Shown: piece after piece, positions 1 through 6,368 of the stretch
Numbering within the stretch: position 1 is the stretch's first letter
Layout of the letters: each line of letters opens with the position of its first letter
Assembly: GCA_947372405.1 (NCBI GenBank)
Contig: CANBTO010000079.1
Span: forward strand, 1 to 12,904
DNA from: Verrucomicrobiaceae bacterium
GTDB taxonomy: Bacteria; Verrucomicrobiota; Verrucomicrobiae; Verrucomicrobiales; Akkermansiaceae
Direction of reading: 5' to 3'
DNA: 12,904 nucleotides
Program-made: the position numbers and the translations under genes
Notes under the pieces: generated by a model
Told to the model about the DNA's origin: nothing
What the model saw: only the letters and a program-made list of their open reading frames with translations
Database searches by the model: none

Positions 1-2
1 CG

Positions 3-1133
3 GTTGTCGCCCGTGCATCGAAGGAACCCGTCAAACCCGGAGTGTCAGCGTGGCTCACGCCCGCCTTGATGGAGAAGACCTTCGACGGAGGTGATGACAA
101 TGAAATCAAGTCCGCGATCGAGGCGGCGGGTGCCAAAGGACCAGCCGCGGCAAAGGCGCTGGAACTCGCACTCGCATCCACGCACGCGGAATGGATCGAA
201 GCCTGCCTCGCCCGTGCCGCCGACCTGCCGCCTCTGTTGAAAGCCATCGCACGTTCAAGGATCTCATGGCTGCGCGACCAGAAAGCGGACGCGCTTGCGA
301 TATGGCCGGAAATTTTTCCGGATATGAAACAAGTCCGTCTGCGCGAGGACTGGGACGGCTGGCAGCAGGCGGATTTCAGTCAGGCGCTCGAAAAACTCCG
401 CCTCTGCGTGACCGAGGAACTTGTCGCAATCGATGTTCCGGAAAACCCGACTCCCGAGCAGCGCAAAGCCATCGCCGAGCGCTTGGCAGATCCAGCCACG
501 ATGAAGGCCGTGGGCCGTGCGCGTTTCGCGAAGGCCTGCCTCAAGGCGGCGCTCGCGTTCGCATCGTTCAAGGACGAAACAGCGATCACCTTCAAGCTAG
601 CCACGCTTGCGCGCGACCTCGGAGAAGCCCCCGCTCCCTGCCTCAGGGCCGAAGCCATGGCTCTAACAGCCCTTGGCGACTACAAGCAGGCGCACGACCG
701 CTGGGTGACGCTCATCACCGAACATCCGGTGGAGGACCAGCAGCCCGGCGATTACGCGGAAGCCTCCTACACCGCCTTTGAAAACGCCGATCCAAGGCAG
801 GCCATGACCATCCTCACCACCGGACTTCATCGTTTCCCCAACGACGCGAACTTCGCCCTGCGCGCGGGCTGGGTCGCGCTGCTCACCGGCAACGCCGAGC
901 GTGCCTACCGGTTCCTGCTGACAGGAAGACAGATCGGCTACCCTGCGGAGAAGCTCGAAAACGCCACCGCCCTGCTGGCCATCGCCGCCGCCCAGACCGG
1001 AGCCGACGAGGACGCCGCCGCTTTCTATCAGGACCTCGTCCGCCTCGATGCGGACTGGAGAAAACCGGAGACCATCGACTCGCTGGACTGGCCCGAGGAA
1101 CTCAAGGCTTCGTTGCGGCAGTTGCTGTGGTGA
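3..1133 (+). CDS. TPR-like helical-repeat protein, 3' part only
   Basis: The frame is open from the first complete codon of the window to a TGA at 1131-1133, so the true start lies upstream. The GTG at 42 is only an internal candidate. The visible ~376 residues are alanine-rich and helical, with no membrane segment. The C-terminal half contains degenerate tetratricopeptide-like units, for example around 'ALTALGDYKQAHDRW', 'DPRQAMTILTTGLHRFP' and 'GWVALLTGNAERAYRFL', spaced about 35-40 residues apart. The C-terminus reads ...SLRQLLW. TPR proteins generally scaffold protein-protein contacts; no catalytic domain is visible in this fragment, and a different domain could lie upstream of the window. 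It converges on the EpsI-like gene with only 12 bases between the stops, and no terminator-like hairpin is visible there. The family assignment is moderate and the specific function is unknown. Confidence 0.75.
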   Translation, partial: VVARASKEPVKPGVSAWLTPALMEKTFDGGDDNEIKSAIEAAGAKGPAAAKALELALASTHAEWIEACLARAADLPPLLKAIARSRISWLRDQKADALAIWPEIFPDMKQVRLREDWDGWQQADFSQALEKLRLCVTEELVAIDVPENPTPEQRKAIAERLADPATMKAVGRARFAKACLKAALAFASFKDETAITFKLATLARDLGEAPAPCLRAEAMALTALGDYKQAHDRWVTLITEHPVEDQQPGDYAEASYTAFENADPRQAMTILTTGLHRFPNDANFALRAGWVALLTGNAERAYRFLLTGRQIGYPAEKLENATALLAIAAAQTGADEDAAAFYQDLVRLDADWRKPETIDSLDWPEELKASLRQLLW

Positions 1134-1145
1134 GATTCCGCGCCG

Positions 1146-1877
1146 TCAACGCTCGACGATCTTACTCCAGTCGATCTGTTTCGCGGCGAAGCCCGTAAGG
1201 AACTTCGTTAGCTTCTCATCGGCTTCGGTTTCGCTGACCTCCTTCTCGATCCACGGCACCTTGCCATACCACATCGATGCGGAGACATAAGCCCAGCGCT
1301 GGTCCACACCGTGAACGAGACGGTCTCTCATATCGATCAGGGTGCGCTCGAGGTGATCGTTCGTGATCGTTTCATGGCCGACGAAGAAGTAATAGGTCAG
1401 GCAGTTGAAATTGGCCGCAACGTTGCCGTCCTTGGTGGACTTGATCGTCTGCACTGAGCGCAGCCGTTTGATTTGGAACTCCCTGCCGTCCGGCTGGTTG
1501 AGTTTCTGGTTTCCGGAAGCGGTGATCGTGTGCCCTTGTGCGGGCATGCAGCGCTCGGGCCTGTGGATGGAGTTGTTAGGATCACTTCCGGAAAGGACGA
1601 TGGAGAGATCGATGCGGTCGGGGATCAGATAGCCTTCCGCGTTCACTTCGCCCTTGCGGGCTTTCAGGCAGATGGCTTTAGCGAATTGCGTATCCGGACT
1701 GAGGGTCTTGATTTCCCTCTCACTGGCCACCTGATTATCGAAAGACCAGCCGTCATTGGTGCCCGGAAGCTCCATCCTGACAGCCGATTCAGCGGTTTCC
1801 CCTGCCTTGGGTAGGACGTAAACCGAGCCGAGGGATAAGGCCAGCAGTCCGGGTAAGCACCATGCGCCTGGTTTCAT
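1146..1877 (-). CDS. EpsI-family exosortase-associated protein
   Basis: A 243-residue protein with an N-terminal hydrophobic segment (about residues 6-23), probably a membrane anchor or uncleaved signal, followed by a periplasmic domain. The diagnostic motif is HRPERCMPAQGH at residues 105-116, containing the conserved Cys110; the EpsI family normally shows 'H.PE.C.P..GW'. EpsI proteins occur either fused to the C-terminus of exosortases or as a separate downstream gene, as here. They are implicated in exosortase function or exopolysaccharide export, but their biochemical role is not established. The ATG at 1877 overlaps the exosortase TGA as ATGA (1874-1877), so the two genes are almost certainly translationally coupled. 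No Shine-Dalgarno sequence is seen. The family call is confident; the role is inferred from context. Confidence 0.88.
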   Translation of the reverse strand: MKPGAWCLPGLLALSLGSVYVLPKAGETAESAVRMELPGTNDGWSFDNQVASEREIKTLSPDTQFAKAICLKARKGEVNAEGYLIPDRIDLSIVLSGSDPNNSIHRPERCMPAQGHTITASGNQKLNQPDGREFQIKRLRSVQTIKSTKDGNVAANFNCLTYYFFVGHETITNDHLERTLIDMRDRLVHGVDQRWAYVSASMWYGKVPWIEKEVSETEADEKLTKFLTGFAAKQIDWSKIVER

Positions 1878-2884
1878 GATTCAGGCATGAAGGATTTGGG
1901 TTCAGCGGCATCATCCGTGCGTGTCACCACTACACGTCTGAGCTGTCTTCTGTTGGATTTCCTCCACGGCAGTCCGCCTTCAAGAACAGAGTGGATGACC
2001 AGCAGCAGCATGAGTGAGAAGGGATAGAACAGCAGAAGACCGGACCAGTCATGCCATGTATGGCTCGCCCAATGCGCATCGCCATATTCACCGATCACGA
2101 ATATGGATGTCACCCGCAGCGCGTTGCCAAGGATCGCCAACGGGAAGGCGGAGAAGAACAGCAACACCCGTTTCCACATGGCGATGTTTGCGATGTAGGC
2201 CCATGCGCCGGAAATCATCAGCAGTGCCATCAACGAGCGGATCCCGCTGCATCCGCCGGCGATTTCAAGCGGTTCCCATTTACCGTGGGCCGAGGAAATT
2301 TCAGTCCCCTGCACCACCGTGGCGACACCGAAGAGAGATGCCCCCTGATGAGCCAACGAGGTGGCCAGAGCCTGCAACTGGGTGGTGGCCTGCTGGAAGC
2401 TTGGCAACGGAATGGCCAGCAGGAAGAAAAACAGCGGGAATATCAGCTTCCTAGCCAAAGGCCACCCCCACAGATACCATGCGGATCCCCACAACAGGAA
2501 CGGTAGCGCGCCAAGCGTCACCCGCGCCTGCAAAGTCCGATACCCCGCCACGTAAAACAACACGCCCAGCAGGACCACGAGCAGTCCATACCCGTTGGGC
2601 TTCCCCACCGCAGCTTTGAAGCTCTGAAAGCGGTGGAAAAGGAGTCCCGCAACCACCAGCGGAAACATCGGCCCATGTTCGTAGCCCGTATCCGGATTCC
2701 AAGCCCACCAGACCCACGTGAAGGCGGATTTCTCCCGCATCGCACCGTAGCGAAGCTCAAAGCCATAAAACCACAGCATCACCAGAACGCTCGCCACGAG
2801 CGGCCATACCCATGGACGGCCCACATGCCCGCCACCATCGATATGGGGCCCGTCAACTGCGGACTCGGATGGGTTGGATGGCAT
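1874..2884 (-). CDS. Exosortase/archaeosortase family membrane protease-transpeptidase
   Basis: A 336-residue polytopic membrane protein with roughly eight hydrophobic segments between about residues 26 and 300. The exosortase signature is complete. The extracytoplasmic 'GYEHGPMFPL' motif lies at 67-76, and the catalytic Cys212 is in AGGCSGIRS. Arg257 is in GNALRVTS, and His278 is in HDWSG. Exosortases are thought to cleave C-terminal PEP-CTERM-type sorting signals at the inner membrane and pass cargo on to the cell surface. The frame remains open upstream to 3229, but that extension runs antisense through prs. I chose the ATG at 2884 because a near-consensus promoter (2916-2944) would start transcription near 2909, downstream of the alternative ATG at 2962. 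It is followed directly by the EpsI-like gene with a 4-base overlap. The exact exosortase subclass cannot be assigned by eye. Confidence 0.92.
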   Translation of the reverse strand: MPSNPSESAVDGPHIDGGGHVGRPWVWPLVASVLVMLWFYGFELRYGAMREKSAFTWVWWAWNPDTGYEHGPMFPLVVAGLLFHRFQSFKAAVGKPNGYGLLVVLLGVLFYVAGYRTLQARVTLGALPFLLWGSAWYLWGWPLARKLIFPLFFFLLAIPLPSFQQATTQLQALATSLAHQGASLFGVATVVQGTEISSAHGKWEPLEIAGGCSGIRSLMALLMISGAWAYIANIAMWKRVLLFFSAFPLAILGNALRVTSIFVIGEYGDAHWASHTWHDWSGLLLFYPFSLMLLLVIHSVLEGGLPWRKSNRRQLRRVVVTRTDDAAEPKSFMPES

Positions 2885-2915
2885 CAAAACAATGGGTTGA
2901 AGGATTTGCGAGCAA

Positions 2916-2944
2916 AGTATTGCCGACCGTTGCGCGGCTGTCAA
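2916..2944 (-). promoter_or_regulatory. Sigma-70-type promoter of the exosortase-EpsI operon
   Basis: On the minus strand there is a perfect TTGACA (-35, 2944-2939). After a 17-base spacer comes AATACT (-10, 2921-2916), which matches TATAAT at 4 of 6 positions. The predicted transcription start, near 2909, leaves a leader of about 25 bases before the ATG at 2884. It lies in the 76-base divergent gap between the exosortase and prs, so the two transcription units may influence each other. Confidence 0.6.
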
Positions 2945-2960
2945 CAATCCCCGTGACCCC

Positions 2961-3908
2961 ATGGCAACGCACTCACCCGAAATGAAACTCATCAGTGGAA
3001 CCGCCCACCGTTCGCTCGCCGAACGCATCGCTGAAAACCTCGGCCAGCCCTTGGCGGATGTCCAGGTCACCGCGTTTCCAGACGGTGAAACATTCGTCAA
3101 AATCAACGAGAACATCCGCGGTGCCGATGTCTTCATCATCCAGCCCAGCTGTCCGCCGACGAACCACAACATCATGGAACTGCTGATCATGGTGGATGCC
3201 GCCCGCCGCGCCAGTGCCGGACGGATCACAGCGGTGATGCCCTTCTTCGGCTATGCGCGCCAGGACCGCAAGGACCAGCCACGCGTTCCCATCACGGCCA
3301 AGCTCGTCGCCAACCTGCTCACTTCCGCCGGAGTGAACCGGGTCCTCACGATGGATCTCCATGCCCCGCAGATCCAGGGCTTCTTCGACATCCCCGTGGA
3401 TCATCTCTATGCGAAATCCGTGCTCATCGGCTACTTGCGCCAGCGCCATCCGGATGCGGCCAACCTGACCGTAGTCTCCCCGGATGTGGGCGGCGTGAAA
3501 ATGGCCCGCGCTTATGCGGACGCGCTCGGCGCGGAACTCGCCATCGTCGCCAAACACCGTGTGAACGCCACCCGCGTGGAGGCCATGAACGTCATCGGCG
3601 AAGTCAGCGGTCGCGATGTGCTGCTCGTGGATGACATGACCGAGACCGCCGGCACTCTCATGGCTGCGGCGGAAATTCTCCGAAAACATGGTGCGGAACG
3701 CATCTACGCCGGAGTTTCCCACGCCATCCTCGGCGAACTCGCCCACCAGCGCATCAGCGATTCTGAAATCGAGGAGGTGATCACCACGGACTCAGTGCCG
3801 CAGGCCGCCGGCCCGAAAGTCCAGGTCGTAGGCATCGCCCCCCTGCTTGGCGAGGCCGTCCGCCGGATCCACGAGGGCGAGTCCATCACCTCGCTTTTCT
3901 CGATCTGA
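2961..3908 (+). CDS. prs: Ribose-phosphate pyrophosphokinase (PRPP synthase)
   Basis: A 315-residue class I PRPP synthase, the usual length. It transfers pyrophosphate from ATP to ribose 5-phosphate, giving PRPP for purine, pyrimidine, NAD, histidine and tryptophan synthesis in the cytosol. Visible motifs in order are FPDGE (39-43), PFFGYARQDRK (94-104), DLHAPQIQGFFD (132-143), the flexible catalytic-loop region with K198 and R200, and the PRPP-binding loop DVLLVDDMTETAGT (219-232). The start is ATG 2961. ATG 2982 (MKLISG...) would also preserve the core, since family members typically begin just before 'MKLF.G'. No Shine-Dalgarno sequence precedes either. It is divergent from the exosortase and followed by rplY; a prs-rplY-pth order is common in bacteria. 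A weak inverted repeat (3925-3944, 5-base arms) follows the stop but is not a convincing terminator. Confidence 0.97.
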   Translation: MATHSPEMKLISGTAHRSLAERIAENLGQPLADVQVTAFPDGETFVKINENIRGADVFIIQPSCPPTNHNIMELLIMVDAARRASAGRITAVMPFFGYARQDRKDQPRVPITAKLVANLLTSAGVNRVLTMDLHAPQIQGFFDIPVDHLYAKSVLIGYLRQRHPDAANLTVVSPDVGGVKMARAYADALGAELAIVAKHRVNATRVEAMNVIGEVSGRDVLLVDDMTETAGTLMAAAEILRKHGAERIYAGVSHAILGELAHQRISDSEIEEVITTDSVPQAAGPKVQVVGIAPLLGEAVRRIHEGESITSLFSI

Positions 3909-3961
3909 CCCCAGCCCCACCGCGCGGACCGAGGATAATGTCCGTCCAAGTGAACAATTTT

Positions 3962-3990
3962 TTGACAAGCGCCCCTCGGGCCGTTACACA
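3962..3990 (+). promoter_or_regulatory. Probable rplY promoter
   Basis: A perfect TTGACA (3962-3967) sits downstream of an AT-rich stretch. A 17-base spacer leads to TACACA (3985-3990), a poor -10 match (3 of 6). The inferred start near 3997 gives a leader of about 60 bases. A short inverted repeat, CGGGC (3977-3981) and GCCCG (3991-3995), straddles the -10 and could be an operator, or could be coincidental in GC-rich DNA. Confidence 0.45.
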
Positions 3991-3999
3991 GCCCGCCCC

Positions 4000-4026
4000 G
4001 CGCTGGATTCAAGAAGGTTCCAGCGC
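4000..4026 (+). promoter_or_regulatory. Leader hairpin upstream of rplY
   Basis: Perfect 8-base arms GCGCTGGA (4000-4007) and TCCAGCGC (4019-4026) enclose an 11-base loop. The structure would form almost at the 5' end of the rplY mRNA and ends 29 bases before the ATG. No U-tract follows, so it is not an intrinsic terminator. It may stabilise the 5' end or be a regulatory target, for example for L25 itself; that role is inferred only. Confidence 0.5.
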
Positions 4027-4055
4027 CTTATTCCAACCACAACGCCCTCTCCGAC

Positions 4056-4679
4056 ATGGCCAAGACGACATCCCTTAAAGCGGCAACCCGCGCACGCACC
4101 GGTTCCGGCCGCCTCAATCAAATGCGCCGTGAAGGCTGGCTGCCATCCGTGATCTACGGACTTGGCACCGAAAACAAGAACCTCAAGGTGGATGCCAAAT
4201 CGTTTTCCGAACTCCTCGCACAGAGCAGTTCGGACAACATCATCATCAACCTGGAAATTGACGGTGAAGGCACCCGTCTCGCCTTCCTCCAGGCCATCCA
4301 GCACGATCCGCTTTCCGGTGCCGCCGTCCATGCCGATTTCCTCGCCATCGACAGCAAGACCGAAATCACCGCCCACATCCCGGCCCACCTCAACGGTGAG
4401 GCACCCGGCGTCAAGGCCGGCGGCGTGATCGAGCAATACGTCCACGCCATCGAAATCATCTGCCTTCCGGACGATCTGCCGGACACCATCGAAATCGACG
4501 TCAGCGGTCTCGAACTCGGTGGTTCCCTCCACCTTGGAGAAATCAAGTATCCGAAGGGCGTCCGCCCGACTCACGCCGCCGACGTGGTGGTCGTGCACAT
4601 CGGCCGCGCCGGTTCCGGTGCCGAGCTGGAAGCCGCCGCCGAGGCCGCTGCTCCGGCTCCCGCCGCCAAGGCCAAGTGA
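4056..4679 (+). CDS. rplY: Large ribosomal subunit protein bL25, long TL5/Ctc form
   Basis: A 207-residue two-domain L25 that binds 5S rRNA in the central protuberance of the 50S subunit. The N-terminal 5S-binding domain covers about residues 1-92 and includes 'RREGWLPSVIYG', matching the family's 'LR..G..PAV.YG' signature. The C-terminal TL5/Ctc beta domain runs from about 93 to 185. An Ala/Pro/Lys tail ends in APAAKAK. The E. coli protein has only the first domain (about 94 residues); the long form is common elsewhere. The start at ATG 4056 fits the conserved N-terminus (MAKTTSLKA). It has its own probable promoter, a leader hairpin and an intrinsic terminator at 4703-4739, so it may be largely monocistronic between prs and pth. 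Confidence 0.95.
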   Translation: MAKTTSLKAATRARTGSGRLNQMRREGWLPSVIYGLGTENKNLKVDAKSFSELLAQSSSDNIIINLEIDGEGTRLAFLQAIQHDPLSGAAVHADFLAIDSKTEITAHIPAHLNGEAPGVKAGGVIEQYVHAIEIICLPDDLPDTIEIDVSGLELGGSLHLGEIKYPKGVRPTHAADVVVVHIGRAGSGAELEAAAEAAAPAPAAKAK

Positions 4680-4702
4680 TGATCTGAGATCCGTTTCCTT
4701 TG

Positions 4703-4739
4703 AACGCCCGGGCCGCACCAGCGTCCCGGGTGTTTTTTT
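4703..4739 (+). terminator. Rho-independent terminator after rplY
   Basis: The arms AACGCCCGGG (4703-4712) and CCCGGGTGTT (4725-4734) form a 10-base stem with one G.U pair and a 12-base loop. A run of seven T follows at 4733-4739. It starts 23 bases after the rplY stop. pth begins only 38 bases further on, so the terminator must be partial or pth must have its own promoter. Confidence 0.88.
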
Positions 4740-4751
4740 GATTTCAAATCA
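4739..4751. repeat. 13-base palindrome between the rplY terminator and pth
   Basis: TGATTT-C-AAATCA is a perfect inverted repeat with one central base. It begins at the last T of the terminator tract and ends 26 bases before the pth ATG. It could be a regulator-binding site for the pth-rpsF-ssb unit; chance occurrence is also possible at this length. Confidence 0.3.
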
Positions 4752-4777
4752 CGAATTCCAGGCTTCAGATCCCTTCC

Positions 4778-5392
4778 ATGTCCTTCACTCTCATCGTCGG
4801 CCTCGGCAACCCGGGGCGGCAATATGAAGAAACCCGGCACAACGTCGGTTTCATGGTGCTGGACCGACTTGCTGCGGCCTCAGGCGCTGAGTTCCAATCC
4901 GTTCCTAAATGGCAGTGCCACCTCGCCAAGCTGCCGGGCTCCGGCACTCTGCTCGTCAAGCCGCAGACATTCATGAATCTCAGCGGCCGTGCCATCCGCC
5001 AGATCGTCGCCTTCCACAAGTGGGAACCGGCAAACATGCTGGTCATCTATGACGACGTCGCCCTACCCTTGGGCACCCTGCGTTTCCGGGAAAAAGGCTC
5101 GGCCGGTGGCCACAACGGCATCAAGTCCCTCATCGAGCATCTGGGCACGGACGTCTTCCCGCGGCTCAAGATCGGCATCGGCGAAAGCCAGCCCGGCAAC
5201 ATGGTGGGTCACGTTCTGGGAAAATTTTCACCTGATGAGCGCCCGCTTGTCGAAAACACGCTTGCCACTGCTCTTGAAGCCGTGCAGCTTGCGCGTTCCC
5301 AAGGTATCGCCGCAGCGGCGAACCGCCATCATACCCGCATCCAATCACCTCAATCCGATGAGTCGCAAATACCAGGGCCTGATCGTCCTTAA
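4778..5392 (+). CDS. pth: Peptidyl-tRNA hydrolase
   Basis: A 204-residue bacterial Pth, which releases tRNA from prematurely dropped peptidyl-tRNA in the cytosol. Family residues are present: GLGNPG (8-13) with Asn11, the catalytic His21 in TRHNVGF, and KPQTFMNLSG (61-70) with Asn67. Asp93 lies in YDDVALPLG, and Asn113 in GGHNGIKS. The conserved core ends near residue 185; the remaining tail (HHTRIQSPQSDES...) is low-complexity and is partly encoded in the region shared with rpsF. The last 35 bases overlap rpsF in a different frame, which suggests coupled translation. The start at ATG 4778 gives the classic 'M..TLIVGLGNPG' N-terminus, without a Shine-Dalgarno sequence. Confidence 0.96.
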   Translation: MSFTLIVGLGNPGRQYEETRHNVGFMVLDRLAAASGAEFQSVPKWQCHLAKLPGSGTLLVKPQTFMNLSGRAIRQIVAFHKWEPANMLVIYDDVALPLGTLRFREKGSAGGHNGIKSLIEHLGTDVFPRLKIGIGESQPGNMVGHVLGKFSPDERPLVENTLATALEAVQLARSQGIAAAANRHHTRIQSPQSDESQIPGPDRP

Positions 5393-5645
5393 TACCAAAT
5401 CCCTCGAAGGCAGCGTTGACGAACTGGTCACCGCAGTCTCCAAAGAACTCGAAGCCGAAGGCGCCAAGCTCGAAAAGATCAGCCAACTCGGCCGCCGTCA
5501 GTTCGCCTACAACTCCCGCCACCTCGAGGCCGGCCACTACGTAAACTACACCTTCCAGGGTGCCGCGGACATCGTCACCCGTATTCAGGCACGCCTGCGC
5601 CTGAACGGCCACGTCCATCTCCAGCACTTCCTGCGCATCGCCTGA
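5358..5645 (+). CDS. rpsF: Small ribosomal subunit protein bS6
   Basis: A 95-residue protein of typical S6 length (about 95-135). The N-terminus, MSRKYQGLIVLNTKSLEGSV, matches the S6 pattern 'R.YE...I..P....' that forms the first beta strand. Further family features are 'QLGRRQFAY' (roughly residues 37-45; the family has 'WGkR.LAY.I'), 'GHYVNYTFQG' and a C-terminal LRLNGHVHLQHFL helix-strand. S6 binds the 16S rRNA central domain together with S18. The frame stays open upstream inside pth, but homology places the start at ATG 5358, which lies within the 3' end of pth (35-base overlap). ssb follows after 49 bases. The usual partner gene rpsR (S18) is not nearby. Confidence 0.93.
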   Translation: MSRKYQGLIVLNTKSLEGSVDELVTAVSKELEAEGAKLEKISQLGRRQFAYNSRHLEAGHYVNYTFQGAADIVTRIQARLRLNGHVHLQHFLRIA

Positions 5646-5694
5646 TGCCGTTGGAAGGTCGGTTTCCCAAAGATCCAATCAGACGTCCACTGTT

Positions 5695-6168
5695 ATGGCC
5701 AATCTCAACAAAGTCATGCTCATCGGGAACCTGACCCGTGACCCGGAACTGCGTTACACTCCCAAGGGCACCGCTGTGGCGGACATTTCCCTTGCGATCA
5801 ACCGCGTCTGGAACAACGAGCAGAACCAAAAGCAGGAAGAAACCATTTTCGTGGACGTCACCCTCTGGGGCCGCCAGGCGGAACTCGCCCAGCAGTACCT
5901 CACCAAGGGCCGCGGCGCCTACATCGAAGGCCGCCTGCAGATGGATACCTGGGACGACAAGGAAACCGGCAAAAAACGCAGCAAGCTCAAGGTCATCGGT
6001 GAAAGCCTCCAGTTCCTCCCGGATGGTCGTGGTGCCGCAGGTGCCGGAGCCCCTCCGAGCGGCGGCCAGCAGCAATCACGCCCACCGCAGCAACGCTCAG
6101 GCCCCCCGCAGGGCGCGTCAGCGGCTCCTGCCGATGATTTCCAGGAAGAAGACGACATCCCTTTCTGA
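5695..6168 (+). CDS. ssb: Single-stranded DNA-binding protein
   Basis: A 157-residue bacterial SSB. The OB-fold domain (about residues 1-110) starts with MANLNKVMLIGNLTRDPELRY and includes the family segments 'FVDVTLWGRQAELAQQYL', 'KGRGAYIEGRL' and 'DTWDDKETGKKRSKLKVIGESLQFL'. A Gly/Pro/Gln-rich disordered linker (about 112-146) leads to an acidic tip ending DDIPF. That hydrophobic-acidic tail recruits replication and repair partners. It coats single-stranded DNA as a tetramer during replication, recombination and repair. It is the last gene of the pth-rpsF-ssb unit, with an intrinsic terminator starting 18 bases after the stop. The SSB-dependent repair gene next door is separated from it by that terminator. 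Confidence 0.97.
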   Translation: MANLNKVMLIGNLTRDPELRYTPKGTAVADISLAINRVWNNEQNQKQEETIFVDVTLWGRQAELAQQYLTKGRGAYIEGRLQMDTWDDKETGKKRSKLKVIGESLQFLPDGRGAAGAGAPPSGGQQQSRPPQQRSGPPQGASAAPADDFQEEDDIPF

Positions 6169-6186
6169 CTTTCCTTGAACGACTTC

Positions 6187-6220
6187 AAAAGCGGGACTGC
6201 TTACTCAGTTCCGCTTTTTT
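6187..6220 (+). terminator. Rho-independent terminator after ssb
   Basis: Arms AAAAGCGGGACTG (6187-6199) and CAGTTCCGCTTTT (6206-6218) form a 13-base stem with one G.U pair. They enclose a 6-base loop, and the T run extends to 6220. Because the A run mirrors the T run, it could also stop minus-strand transcription. It closes the pth-rpsF-ssb transcription unit. Confidence 0.92.
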
Positions 6221-6368
6221 GCGTTCCAACGGTTTTTCGATGTCCTTCCATTCGTCCCTTGCCGCCTTGCCGCAAGCGGGTTGCGGAGTTCGGATTCAAA
6301 TGTCCATAAATCCAAAGGCACCCTGCTCTGCGGTTTGCCTTGGCGAAGCCGGGGAAACTCCGTAACGA

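Noticed and set aside
2920..2948. TTGCCG-N17-AACAAT as a prs promoter
   Set aside because: Only 4 of 6 matches in each box, and transcription would start about 6 bases before the ATG; too weak to annotate.
2885..3229. N-terminal extension of the exosortase frame by 115 residues
   Set aside because: It is antisense to the well-supported prs gene, is not part of the exosortase core, and lies upstream of the predicted transcription start near 2909.
2973..3746. Long open frame antisense to prs (257 codons)
   Set aside because: Codon periodicity in GC-rich coding DNA produces such shadows; the translation is rich in His, Asp and Gly without family motifs, and prs is certain.
3925..3944. CGGAC/GTCCG hairpin after prs as a terminator
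   Set aside because: Only a 5-base stem with a 10-base loop, and the T-rich stretch is too far downstream.
3984..4718. Long open frame antisense to rplY (244 codons)
   Set aside because: It is a shadow of rplY with low-complexity Gly/Asp-rich translation; it also runs through the rplY terminator.
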